DNA of 64,000 nt from Heterotrichella gracilis. Taxonomy: Eukaryota; Sar; Xanthophyceae; Tribonematales; Xanthonemataceae. Each line of letters opens with the position of its first letter. Positions within the stretch are counted from its first letter, which is position 1. Shown here one piece after another: positions 23,839 through 35,929 of this stretch. The stretch covers positions 62,001 to 126,000 of the forward strand of contig JAULBX010028935.1 of NCBI GenBank assembly GCA_032358255.1, given 5' to 3'. Position numbers and translations under genes: made by a program. Under the pieces are notes generated by a model that searched no databases, was not told where the DNA came from, and worked only from the letters and a program-made list of their open reading frames with translations.

Positions 23839-26793
23839 CTATGGCTTGTGCACCGACAGCTCAGCAATGGGGTGGGAGTGCACCAGGCAGCGGTCCGACT
23901 CCAGTGCCACCTCCTCCTCGTAGGCTGCATCGGCTGTCACCAGCAGCTTCTTGGCGGCGTCAAAGGTGGAAAGCTTGACACCTGCAGATGCAAAGCGCAT
24001 TCAGTTTCCATGGTGACAGGCTGAATAGGCTGGCACAGGACAGGTGGAGCAGATATTCCTTCAAATTTGGCTGTAACTAAGTGCTGCTTATATCCCAGAC
24101 ATCACCTGCTTTGCCCACAGCATGTTGAAGTGCCGCATATGGACCGCAAAATGGCGTCAAGCAAATCTAACCTATGCAGCAGATGCGACGCAGCAAATGC
24201 GATGCCAACAACCTTGGCTTGCCATTCCTACGTCATCCGGCCCAAGGATGCTCAACAGGACTGCCAAGGAAGATGTGTGTAGGACTAAGAAAGGTACCCC
24301 GCTATTGAATGCAGCGGTGCTGGTCACATGGACAAGGTACAGCCATCACATGCGCATGTCAAGCTTGCTGGTGCCTTTCGTATACCCAGATGCAGGACCT
24401 CATGCGATGCACCACAAACCAACAAGTTTTTCCAAAATAGCTTTTTTACGCACCTTTGTTGGGCAGGTTCTTGAGGGCGTTGGGCAGGAAGCCCCTGTAG
24501 AACCCCGGCACGCCATCCTGCGCCAGCACTTGGCGCACGATGGTCGCGAACCGCAGGTTGCCCACGCTGTTCAGCTGTGAAAATCGCCTGATGGTGTCCA
24601 GCGGGTAGCACACCGAGGTGGCCACCAGGGCTGCCGTGAACCCCCGCGTGAAGGAGGGCATCTCGGTGGGGAGCAGGTCGAACGCGGCCAGCTCTAGGGC
24701 CATGTAGGGAGCAATGCCTGCAATGCAGGAACAGTACATAATTCAAATTTAAATTGACCACGGCCTGCCTGACAATTGGAGCACTTCCTGGCAATTGGAG
24801 CAATGCCTGCAGTGCCAGAGCATTTTCTATTTATTTTCATGACTATGTCCATGCTGTTGCCATGTAAGTTGTGAAAAGTAGGCGACTCCTGGGCAAAGCG
24901 GTTTCCGATCCCAGAGAGGCATGCAAGAGCATCAAAGTCATGCAATACATGTATCCTGGTGTGTTGCGATCAATGAGGGAAGGACTTCAGTGGGTGAAGG
25001 GCTGCATGCAGTATACATGCGCTGTGTTGTTGAACAAGACTGGACCAGTCAGAAATCTCGTGTGGAAAATCACTGCAGAACTCAAAAGTTGTTGCTAAGG
25101 TCATCACCCTGGTCCATGCAGTCGCGCACTGCACCTCTAACACCTTTTTACAAGCATCGCAACTGACCATGAGCATCGCAAGTGATCACAGCCAGCCCTA
25201 AACCCTAACCCAAACCCTTATTCCTATGGGGGACCTAAGGTAGTACACTCCTGTCTTTCACAGGCCCTGCCCAGTGCCTGCCCATTCAATCCTCAGCAAC
25301 TCTTGCACCAAATACATACAGAGCCTTAATGCATGCAGGGTCCCAATGCGTACAATGAGGGCAGATTTTACTCCCCAATGATGACACGAATAGACTCTGC
25401 CTTTAGCAACATAAACCCTGACCCACAAACCCTTCCTCCTTACCGATGAGGGCAGAGTTGATCCCCCGGAAGAAGGCTGCCACCGACCCCTCCTTCATCA
25501 GAATGGCAGTAGCGGCGCCCATGGTCCGGACAGAGGGGTCCACAGCCATGCGAAGCCGAAGGGTATCCAGGGGGTACGTCACCTGCGCCAAACCAGCGAC
25601 CAGCCAGGCTAAGCACAGGGGTCACACTCTGCTTTGGAACCTAATATAGGGTACAAGGTAGGGTTGATTGGGCGCATTATTTGGTTGTGTGGAGGGTTAG
25701 GTTCACAGTTGGCATAGCCAAAGGGGCGACCAATGGGTATGCAACATACAGGAGGCCCCGAAGGACGTGCTCCATAAAGCAGTACAGGGAGGGTCACATG
25801 TAATATGCAAGTCCGCACCGACGGCTGAGCTTGCGTAAAATCAATCCCTCAATGCATAAGGACCTGCCCACCTTTTTCCAAGGCCACTAGTTGTTACCAG
25901 CCCATAGTTGAGCTGTGCACACCTGCCCCTCACTTCATGCATGCCCTGCTCCCCAATACTGGCACACACCAAGCAATTGTGCACGATATTGCCCACAAAA
26001 CACAAGAACGGGTGCGCAGATGGGTCACAGACACCAAGGTTGACTTACGATTGTGGACGCCATACCAGCGCATGCCCCCGCCGCCAGCCGTGCTGGGATG
26101 GAGAGCTTGCCGTTTTCATCCCCCAGGTACTTCTTGAACACCTCGTACGAGTATAGCTGCACGGCGCTGTATGGAATGACCCGCATCACCTGCGCAACAA
26201 CCACACATCCACAGGATTAGTCATATGCATGCATATGAAAAGTTTTCCTACTTGCAACGCAACATGAGTGAAAGCAGTCCACGCCACCTTGGACAACGGC
26301 TTGCAACCGTCCAAAAGCAAAAAAAGCATATAAAATATTGAAACTGACCCACCTGTGGTAGGTTGCCCTTCCAGTACCCCATAAGCCCCTCCTGCTTGCC
26401 GATCGCCATAAGCGCTGGCAGCAGTTGGCCCTTGGCAGCAGCTGCAGCCACAGCCCCTTGCTGCATCCCCCCCTTCACTTGAAGCAAAATCTTGACTCTG
26501 TCCAGCGGGGCCGTCAACGTCTTGGCCATACCACCCGCCAGCGCCCCGGCCAGGAACAGCACCAGCCCCTTGGGAGCCAACGCCACCAGCGCCACCGGCC
26601 GCCGCACCAGCAGCTTGGCTGGGGACACACCGCATTCTCCTCCTCGTTGCTCAGCAATCTCAAACACGGCTTGGCTCCCAAAGCTGACTCCACCAGACTT
26701 GGGCGTTCTGCGGTCGTGGACTGGTAGCCTCAGGGAGCAACTCATAAACGCCCCACTGGTTGAGGGCAGGTACGAGGTGTCTCTAGGACCCAT
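23839..26793 (-). CDS. Mitochondrial-carrier-family protein, plastid PAPS/adenine-nucleotide type
   Basis: Five exons (26793-26353, 26189-26049, 25582-25444, 24717-24454, 23981-23839) join in phase to about 375 residues. Three carrier repeats are visible, each with its signature: 'APLDRVK' (~95-101), 'YPLDTLR' (~197-203) and 'YPLDTIRR' (~278-285). Strings such as 'GYWKGNLPQVMRVIPYSAVQ' and 'FYRGFLPNALKNLPN' closely follow the plant thylakoid ADP/ATP carrier and PAPS transporter (TAAC/PAPST1) group. The first ~70 residues before repeat 1 are basic and hydroxylated, fitting a transit peptide. Likely role: exchange of adenine nucleotides or PAPS across a plastid membrane; substrate cannot be told from sequence. 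It shares a 648-base divergent spacer with the plus-strand gene at 27441. A paralogue lies at 35930-38633. Confidence 0.9.
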
Positions 26794-27440
26794 GGTCTTA
26801 TTAGCTGCCAGGCCTGCCAAGACAATTGCTCTACCAGGCCTGTTCCGTCACGAGTACAGAGACTTTCGAGGGGTAACTAAGGGCAGCACATTCCGTATGT
26901 CGCTCGCCCAAAAACTGCGGGTGGGCGCGCTGTAGTAGCAGGTTGCTATTGGCATATGTTAGACCACAGCGTGGGCGAGCTTTGCAACTTTGCCTTTGCT
27001 GGCGGCGTAGGAATTGGCAGCAGTATAAGGTGGCACCTTGCCATACACACACCAAAGTGCGTGGAGCAAACACGCGGCGGCCTGCGTCTCCAGTGCCCTC
27101 TCATAGCCACGTGAACACACAAACCCTACCGTAGGGTCGCAGTCTGATCACAAAACCCTAGGGTTCCATGGACGTCCAACCAAGCCCAAGCACCGAGGTC
27201 TACCGCCCATTTCAGCAGCTACAAGCCAGACTGATCTTTAATACAGCAATTCTCCCGCTGCCAAGGTATCTTTCCTATATAGGCGCACACGATAGGAAAG
27301 GGTTTAAGTGGGCACCGCAGGAACCTCAATTGGGCAGTCCCACACGCAGCGAAAAGCAGCTGAGGCTGGTTATACGCTTTAATACAGTCCAGGTGGTATC
27401 TGAGACTGGTGTGCTTGAGTAGCAGCTTTCTCACCATAGT
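26794..27440. promoter_or_regulatory. Divergent intergenic spacer
   Basis: Separates the minus-strand carrier start (26793) from the plus-strand tandem-family copy A (27441). A short palindromic motif (accctaccgtagggt) at about 27122-27136 marks the start of the repeated unit and recurs upstream of copies B (about 30525) and C (weaker, 33660). No TATA box was identified. Confidence 0.4.
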
Positions 27441-29425
27441 ATGCAGTCACTGTTGTTTTCCCCCGCTGGAACGTTGTGCAAAGCTGAGAGCAGTGTCAGC
27501 ATGGGCTTCTTAAGTGCACTATCCCCACGGGTGACGGGCGCAGGGTACGTTGAAGCACTGATTCAGGGGCGGTGCTTGCCTATTTACTGTCCAACGGGCC
27601 TGCAGCCACCTCGCTTGCCTTTGCTTGCATGCATGCATGTGCCCGGCGCCTCATTGCCATGGCTATCGTGTGTTGCTGCAGGGTGTTTGCCAGCAGGGGT
27701 GCCGTGGGTGCCAAGCGCAGCAGGGCTACCAAATTCCAGCAGGGGACCCCTGCACCACGCCCACGGCACTCCCGAACTCGTGCCCAAGGGACTGGGGATC
27801 AGGATGGGGTGGTAGGGTATACACGGCCGTATGTAGGGTATGATGAGTTCCAGGAAGTGCCAGACATGATTGGGGGTGTGCCTTGGCCGATGCCAGAAAG
27901 GCTGGGAGGGTTTGGCCTCCACCGTTACTACCCCCAGTCCTTTTTCGAGGAGCAGAGGGAGTGGGCCCAGCTGCCCAGCGAGGAGCGGGTGGCCCTGTAC
28001 AGGGCAATTGGGCTGTACTCAGAGGAGTGGATTACGGGCGCGTGAGTTGCAAGGGGTGTGCGGGGCCACAGTTGCTGAATCTTGAGCAGGCCTTGGAAGG
28101 CAACTTGGTATCATATGAAAACTGTGCCCAGTGGTCGTGCAAATACCCTAATGACTAGACCCAAAAACCTAGTGCAGTGTTCACCGCCCAAACCGCCCAA
28201 ATCTCAACCCCAAACCCTAAACCTTGCGCCTGTATAGACTCCTGGACAATTGGCTGTGAGATGGCTGCCTATTTGCAACATTAAAGTTTACCCCAAAAGA
28301 AAAACGTGCAACTGGTGTGCTGATGCGGCTCTTGGTGTGGAGTTCTTGACTAGTCTGGACGACCTGTGGTTTGATGTGACTGTCAGCAGTGATGCGTTGT
28401 ACAGTGTGTCTTGATGAGTATTGGCTCCGTACATAGGGATGGTTTCTACAAGCAGCTTTCAGCGGAACCCAATGCTGCCAGCTACGGGGATCGCCAAGAC
28501 CAACCCACCAGCACCAGCACCAGCACCAGCACCGGCCCCATGCAATGAAGACAACACCCTGTTTGAGCCTGAGCAGGTCCATGTGCTTCTGGACACAGGT
28601 GGGGCCCCATGATCGAGAAACCTGCTGTCTGCTATAGCCTTGGCTCTCGGAGAGGGTTGAGGCATGTGCTATCACGAGTATGCTTCCCCAGTCATGTTAT
28701 GATAATGATATTATTATGCATGTATAACAATAATAATACGCTAACCAAAGCTGAAATGCGTCATACTGACTTATTGCGCCAATGCTGTCTGCCCACCGGA
28801 TCACGTGCGCATGCGACTGAACATCTTACTGACCCCCAGCTAGTCTTCATCGTGCCCAGTTTGCACCATGGCAGTGGCATGGCGTATGATGAGCTATTCA
28901 CCCCTGACTACCCTGACCCTAGCCGGTTCACTTATTGAGTTATTCTGTGTACGATGCAGGGTTCCTGGTTGCCCTGATGTTTGCCTCGGACCCTGCGCAC
29001 GCCGCCTGCTGCAAGCTCAAGCTGGAGCTGGACCAGCTGGGGGTGGTGTGGCACTTGGGCGTGGGAGTGGAGGTGGCGGTGACTGCGGGCTGTGTCCCCA
29101 TTGCTGGAAAGACAGGGTCGCAGTAGATCCGACATACTTACATACTTTCAAATGGTGCTTGGAACACCACGACTACCCTTCAAAGGCGGAGCGCAAGCGC
29201 GAGGTGGAGCTCATGCTTCAGCTGGGCAATCACTTTGCCGCTGCTGAGGTGGTGGTGATGGCAGAGCGCCTGGGCACACGCATTGTTGCTGGGCTGGACC
29301 TGGCCGCCTTCAGCAGCGCGGAAGAACTCCAGGGGTTTCTGCTGCTGCCCACCATGCGCGCCCAGCTTGGCGCCAGCCTGGCAGAGTTGAGGGCAGACCT
29401 GGGAGGATACATGTATGCTGTGTAG
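27441..29425 (+). pseudogene. Tandem family copy A: helical N-domain plus PIN-like domain, looks decayed
   Basis: First of three tandem copies. Exons visible: 27441-27544 (start ATG, targeting-like 'MQSLLFSPAG'), 27682-28041, one from 28437 onward, and one from 28960 to a stop at 29425. Exon 2 carries the conserved 'EEQREWAQLPSEERVALYRA' and 'GLYSEEW' region, faintly like the cytochrome oxidase subunit IV helix motif. The last exons carry PIN-fold strings: 'GFLVALMFASDPAHA' and 'VVVMAERLGTRIVAGLDL', the latter very like the C-terminal part of VapC-type PIN nucleases. An alanine-proline run lies between. The N-terminus looks like an organelle presequence. Roughly one or two breaks are apparent, so it is treated as a fossil copy. 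Divergence from copies B and C suggests an old duplication. Confidence 0.55.
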
Positions 29426-30821
29426 AGGGGGCTTGCTAGCATGAGATAGATTCCCTTCCCCATAGGGAGCATTTGCGTGTGCTGAGCAGCTAGTAGCTGC
29501 AGCTGATTAGGGGTTCGGGTTTAAGGTGTGTAGCAGTAGTCCTGCTACAGAATGGTTTTAAGTGGCTATGGAGATCTGTCGGGAGATGTGCTCAATGAGC
29601 ATGGGATGGCACTTGGTGGGGGAGGTTTTGGATCTGAGTGTGTTGCCATTTCGGACTTCGGCAGCTGTATACCTGTTTCCAATGTCTGACACTTTGAGGA
29701 CTGACTCAGGCAACCTTGGAGACCCTGGGTGTGGGTATCATGTGGTGAGGCACCAGGCTGCACAGGCCTGTTTTCCTACAGAAGATACATGTGAGCAGGA
29801 TAGGTTGTAGGGTACTGCATGGTCCTGCCGTGGTCTCATTTATGTAGTATTGTAGGATAAAATTGCGCCACTCGTGCACGAGGCTTTCTGCAGCTGCTTG
29901 TGGTTATTTAGGATCTAGGATTAAACGTTGACTTTAGTTGTACTGATGGCCAATGAGTGAAGTTCCTCTAGAGTTATTTCCAGCTTTTGCTTTTAGACTA
30001 ATCATTATGACATGGTGGTGCGCACCATCATTTACATGCTCGCTTCTGTCTTCTGTTGAGTAGATATGTGAGATTCAAATTGTCTGCAACAGCTGAGATC
30101 ATCGGTGGCATAGAATGGCTTTTCAGTGGTGTTCCTAATGTAACACTTCATTGTAATCTGCCAGAACCAGATCGGCAACGACGATACAGCTGTACTAGTA
30201 CCTGTCTGGCGGGGTGATTATAACACAGATCCTGGGCCTGCAGGTCAACGGCGTACATACAAAATATCATATGACTGCTGCCAAAGTTTTCTTCTGGGCT
30301 TGTGACTGACAACGCGCTTTCAATGCAGCTACATCATTCAAAGCCAGGTCGCGCAAACAATGGATCAGACCCATGTGTCTTTGGCTTAGAATGATATGTA
30401 ATCTTTCCCAGCTTGAAGCACATGACCTCAAAACAGGTATTTTAGAATTTCTAGCCTTCTCAGTGTCAAATATTCATCCCCATAAAGCAGGGAGTTACAA
30501 GCTTGGTTGACAGTGACCACAAACCCTACAGTAGGGTCCAACTAGGGGGCCCAACTTCGGACCTTCGGAACTTCGGAAGGCAGTGCCCATGTGATCACTG
30601 AGGTCTAGCCAGAACAGAACGTGCATACAGCATTTCTCCCGCTGCCCAGTTCCCCGCAATTATCCCATAGGCGCACACAGAACGTCTACAGAAAGGGATT
30701 GAATGGGCAACTGGGGCAAAAGTTAAGGGGGTCTGCGTCTGGATAGGCTTTGATATTGCGCGTGGCTGTACAGATAGTATTTGTGGTTGGTGTGGTTGAG
30801 TAACAGCTTCCACAGCGTAGC
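29426..30821. other. Spacer between tandem copies A and B
   Basis: Matches the 3' flank of copy B in places (29850-30300 resembles 32990-33480, for example tacgaggctttctgcagc), so it is part of the duplicated unit of about 3.1-3.4 kb. The upstream part of unit B begins near 30520 with the acccta...tagggt motif. No separate gene was recognised. Confidence 0.5.
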
Positions 30822-32633
30822 ATGCAGTCACTGCTGTTATCCACAGCTGCTACCCTTTGTAAAGCCGAGAGCAGTCCCAGCATGGGCTTCTTCACTGCAC
30901 TATCTCGACGGGTGGCAGGCGCAGGGTACGTTGAGTTACTCACCGGAGGCGGTGATTGCCTAGTCTTGTTTGGTGTTTGTATTAAGAATAGTACTTTAAA
31001 CTGGCCTGCAGCCACCTCGCTTGCCATTGCTCGCATGCATGCATGTGCCCGGTGCTTGTGCACTGACCTCGTGCATGAGCTCCCTATATGGCCCACTGCC
31101 CTTGCTGAAGAGGTAAGCAGGTTATACGCTTCTCAAACCCTCAGGGTCAAGAGGTGTTGACTCAACTGTACAGCGTTTCATCATTCTGAGACAGGGTAGA
31201 CAGGGAACGCCAACTTGTGTGTTGCTGCAGGGTGTTTGTCAGCAGGGGTGGTGTGGGTGCCAAGCGCAGCAGTGCCACGAAGTTCCAGCAGGGAACCCCT
31301 GCACCACGCCCACGGCACTCCCAAACTCTTGCCCAAGGGACTGGGGATCAGGATGAGCCTAAGCCTGAGGAGAAACCCTTTAGGCTAGAGAATGAGGAAC
31401 TGCCTGACATGATTTGGGGTGTGCCATGGCGGTGGCTGACCAGGCTGGGTGGGTTTGGCCTCCACCGTTACTACCCCCAGTCATTTTTCGATGAGCAGAG
31501 GGAGTGGGCACAGCTGCCCAGCGAGGAGCGGGTGGCTCTGTACAGGGCAATTGGGCTGTACTCAGAGGAGTGGATCGCTGGCATGTGAGTTGCAAGGGGT
31601 GTGCGGGGGCACAGTTGCTGATCCTTGAGCAGGCTTTGGAAGGCAACTTGGTGTCATTAGGAAACTATGACTAAGTGGCCATGCATATACCCTAATGCCT
31701 AGACCCAAAAATCTAGCACAGCTTTTACCCCCCAAACCTTAACCCTAAACCTAAACCCTTGCGCCTGTATAGACTCTTGGACGATTGGCTGCCTATTTTG
31801 AAACCCTAAACCTCAAACTCAAAGGTTTGAGAAGACTAAAACAGACGTGTATGTGTTGCGTCTCTTGGCGCAGAGTCTGTGGTTTGTTGTGACTGTTGCT
31901 GCATTCCATATAAACGGATCTTGAGTCATCCGCTGGTTGCACTAATTCGCTGTAGAGTGCACCTTGAAGATTTCATTGATATTGGTTCTGTACACAGGGA
32001 CAACTTCTACAAGCATATTTGTGGACAACCCAATGAGGCCAGCGTCACGCGTCGGGGACCGGGGATCGCCAGCGTTCCAGTCGGGGATCGCCAAGACCTA
32101 CCACCAGCCCCCGCACCAGCACCAGCACCGGCACCATGCGACGAAGGCAGCGACCCCTTTGAGCCTGAGCAGCTCCATGTGGTGATAGACACAGGTGGGG
32201 ACAGATGCTTGGGAAACCTGCTGTCTGCTGTTGCCTCAAGCTGGAGTTGGACCAGCTGGGGGTGGTGTGGCATGTGCACTGTGGAGTGCTTGTGGAGACT
32301 GAGAAGGCTTTGATCCCCCACTTCCGGAAGGAGGGGATCCCAGTAGACAAGACGATGTCCCACACTATGCGTTGGTGTTGGGAACACATCAGCTTCCCTT
32401 CTAAGGCAGAGATCAGCCGCTTGATGGAGTCGGACTCCCCTGATGGGGAGTTGGTGGTGATTGCAGAGCGTCTCGGCACACGCATTGTTGCAGGGCTGGA
32501 CCTGGCTGGCTTCAGCAGTGCAGAGACTGACGCCTTCCACCAGTTTCTGCTGCTGCCCAGCATGCGCCCCCAGCTTGGCGCCAGCCTGTCGGAGCTGAAG
32601 GCAGACCTGGCAGCATACATGTATGCTGTGTAG
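30822..32633 (+). CDS. Tandem family copy B: helical N-domain plus PIN-like domain, integrity doubtful
   Basis: Second copy. Exons visible: 30822-30925 ('MQSLLLSTAATLCKAESS', targeting-like), 31231-31584, 31998-32194, and a final exon ending at the stop at 32633. Exon 2 repeats 'DEQREWAQLPSEERVALYRA'. The third exon has a proline-alanine linker and ends at 'HVVIDT', which fits the first acidic strand of a PIN nuclease. The final exon reads 'ELVVIAERLGTRIVAGLDL' and 'LGASLSELKADLAAYMYAV'. It has the longest C-terminal frame of the three copies, yet it may also carry about one break. The likely product, if expressed, is an organelle-targeted RNase-like protein; this is inference from fold resemblance only. 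Confidence 0.5.
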
Positions 32634-34020
32634 GTGGGGGCTGCTGGCATGTGTAGAGGGGGATGAATTGCTAGCATGTGGTGGACAGGGTCCATTTGTC
32701 ACGGGGTCAGATACCACATGCTCTGCAGCTAGTAGCTGTAGCAGAGTAACGTTTGCCGCAGACACATGGTACAGGCAGACTCATGTGAGAGGCTATGGAG
32801 ATATGATGAGAGACCTCCCGGTGGACATGGCATGGCTCTTTGTGGGGGATGTTACAGGACTCAGCTGCCAAATGCAATATTTGGATATTGCATAATTCTA
32901 GAGGGTGTGGTTGCCATGTCGGACTTCCCCAGTGGCTGAGACATCATAGATTTTAGGGTAATGTATGTTCCTGTGACATGAATTTTAGAATTTTAGAATT
33001 TTAGAATTTTTGCAGTGGGTCACCCTTGGCAGCCATGGCGTACGAGGCTTTCTGCAGCGGCTGATGGTGGTCCAATGCAGGATTCAATGAACATACCCTT
33101 GCCTGACCTGATAAGAACCATTTGTGAAAGTGCACTGCATCAGGCAGTGCATACACATACATATCATACGATGTGCACATTGTGTGATGTCGCATGATGA
33201 TTGTGCGCGCATGCTGTTTCTTGGCTTTGTTTCAGGCAATCGATAATGCTGCCATTGTGACATTTATGATGCAGCAGCTGGCGTTGTTTTCAGACGGACG
33301 AGAATTGTTTGGTGGGACGGCGCAGGGTTGATGTTTGTCGACATATGAACCTTTGTAACAATTTAATAGGTTTGATACGGTAGTTTGCGGGGTGATTATC
33401 AAACATAGCCGGCCTGCAGGTCTGCGGCGCAGTGCTAAAACTGTGCTTTTGCTGCCAAAATTCCCAGTTGGGCTTCGCCTGACATTTGCAAACACATCTT
33501 TGAGCATGTGCAGGCCTGTCTCTGGCTAGCACAGCTCCACAGTTTACCCAACGAGGCACACAGGGGATGAAAGCTTCCTGACAAAGAAGAATTATATTGT
33601 ATAAAAAACAAAAAAATGGATGTATTTTGGTGCCACATGTAGTACAGCTTTGGCACAAAAACCCTGCATTAGGGTCCGGCTCGAGAAGTGCCCAGCACCC
33701 AGGAGGTACAGGCCAGAACTGAACGACTTTCACTCACTGCCCAGTTCAACCGCATTTCTACATATTCGCACATACTGCATACTTACTAAAGGTTTGAATG
33801 GGCACCGCTGGAATATCAATGCAAGTGGGCAGTCCCACAAGAAAGTGAAGAGCAGCTGGGGCTGGACAGACTTTAATACGCTTTGATACGCGCGTGTCTG
33901 TACCGGTGTACTTGGTGTATTTGTGTGGTTGCTCAAAAGGGGAGCTTTCGCAGCGTAGCTACGACTTCCCTGTTGTTTTCCCCCGCTGCTACCGTTTGCA
34001 AATCTGCGAGCAGTGCCAGG
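32634..34020. other. Spacer between tandem copies B and C
   Basis: Contains the shared 3' flank of the unit and, from about 33655, the upstream flank of copy C. A small tandem run of attttagaat occurs at 32980-33010. No separate gene was recognised. Confidence 0.5.
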
Positions 34021-35745
34021 ATGGGCTTCCTCACTGCACTGTCTCCACTGGTGGCAGGCGCAGGGTACGCTGCAGCACTCACTATAGGCGGCGTTTGCCT
34101 ATGCTTGGTTGGAGTTTATATTAGAATATATACTGCCCTAACGGCCTGCAGCCACCTCGCATGCCATTGCTCGCATGCATGCATGTGCCCGCTCGGGCCC
34201 AGGAGCTGCATGCATATATTGCACACTGCCCTGCCGGAGTGGTAAACAGGTTACGGTCTTCTCAAGCAATTTATATGAGGAGAGATACATCACTATGTGT
34301 CAAGGAGCGCCAACTTCGCGCCAACCTCCACGGCTGTCGTGTGTTGCTGCAGGGTGTTTGCCTGCAGGGGTGTTGTAGGTGCCAAGCGCAGCAGTGCCAC
34401 CTTGCAAGTTCAGCAGTTAACCCCTGCACCACGCCCACGAAATGTTGCCCAAGCGACTGGGGATCAGAATGGGACAGGGGTGATAGGGTATGATGAATAC
34501 CAAGAAGTGCCTGACATGATTGGGGGTGTGCCATGGAAATGGCCAAGAAGGTTGGGTGGGGTTGGGCTCCACCACTACTACCCCCAGTCCTTTTTCGATG
34601 AGCAGAGGGAGTGGGCACAGCTGCCCAGCGAGGAGCGGGTGGCCCTGTACAGGGCCATTGGGCTGTACTCAGAGGAGTGGATTGCGGGCATGTGAGTTGC
34701 AAGGGGTGTGCGCGGGCACAGTTGCTAAACACAGACCTTGAACAGGCTTTCCTCTAAGGCAACATGATATCATATGAAAACTGTGATCAAGTGGCCGTGC
34801 AAATGCCCTAATGCCTAGACTCAAAACCTAGAGCAACGTTTACCCCAAAACCCCTAAACCCTTGCGCCTCCTGTGAATACTCCTGGACAATTGGCTGCCT
34901 ATTTGAAAGCCCGAACCCCATAAGAAACACTAAACCACACAATGCCTCGTAATGTGAAGTCTGTGGTTTACTGTGACTTTGCTGCGCCCCATATGAATCA
35001 TGAGTATCATGAGTCATCACTTGCAGTCATCGGAGCTGCAGTCAACCGTTGTAGCGTATGTCTTAAAGAGTACTGGCTCCGTACTGTACACAGGGATGAG
35101 TTATACAATAACTTTTTTGCGGATAACAATGTTGCCAGCTTCGAGGAGCGCCAAGTCCTACCACCCGCACCGGCCCCATGCAGCGAAGGCAGCGACCCCT
35201 TTAATCCTGCGCAGCTCCATGTGGTGGTGGACACAGGTGGGGGCACATGATCGAGAAATCTGGTGTCTGCTGCTTGGCTCTCATGCATGTGCTATGATGG
35301 GCATGCTACCTCAGTCACAGTTATCATGTATGATAATGATACTCATAATGTTGAATCACAAGCTATCTAAGGCTCAAAAGTCCAAATGCATCATATTTAC
35401 TGTCCGGGCGTATGCCCACAGGGGGCATGTGACATCATCCCAGTACTGGACCCCTGCCAGTTTCATCGTGCCCAGGTTGCAGCATTGCATATCATTAGGG
35501 TTTTACCTCTTGAGCCTGGCCTGTGTACATATTCACTCCCTTCTCTCCGCAACGCAGGGTTCCTGGTTGCCCTTATCTTTGCATCAGACCCTGCGCACGC
35601 CGCCTGCTGCAAGCTGAAGCTGGAGTTGGACAAGCTGGGGGTGGTGTGGCACTCGTCCTCGGGATTGCTTATGGAAACTGATAAGGCCCTGAAAAACCTG
35701 GCACTGCCTTGTAAGCTTCCTTGTCAGGGAGTGACAATCCTTTGA
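34021..35745 (+). pseudogene. Tandem family copy C: shorter, looks decayed
   Basis: Third copy. Exons visible: 34021-34064 ('MGFLTALSPLVAGAG'), 34353-34691 with the same 'DEQREWAQLPSEERVALYRA' block, 35094-35236 ending 'LHVVVDT', and one from 35558 with 'GFLVALIFASDPAHA'. It is shorter than copies A and B and does not contain the 'AERLGTRIVAGLDL' portion, so the PIN-like fold cannot be complete. It runs up to the convergent 3' end of the carrier gene at 35930. It is treated as a fossil copy. Confidence 0.55.
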
Positions 35746-35929
35746 AAGAGAAGGATTGAAATGAATCAAAATAATTAAAATTGTACAATGCTGACACCAT
35801 ACTCGTAATTGTGTATTGCTACACCCAAGCAAAAACATACCATAGCACAAGAATTGCAGCATACACAAAATTTTGCACTCCTACAGCTTGAAGCCATGGC
35901 TAGCCTCTAATGCCATCTGCAGAAAGTGG

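Noticed and set aside
28210-28680. Long minus-strand frame opposite family copy A
   Set aside because: Antisense to conserved plus-strand exons; no independent conservation.
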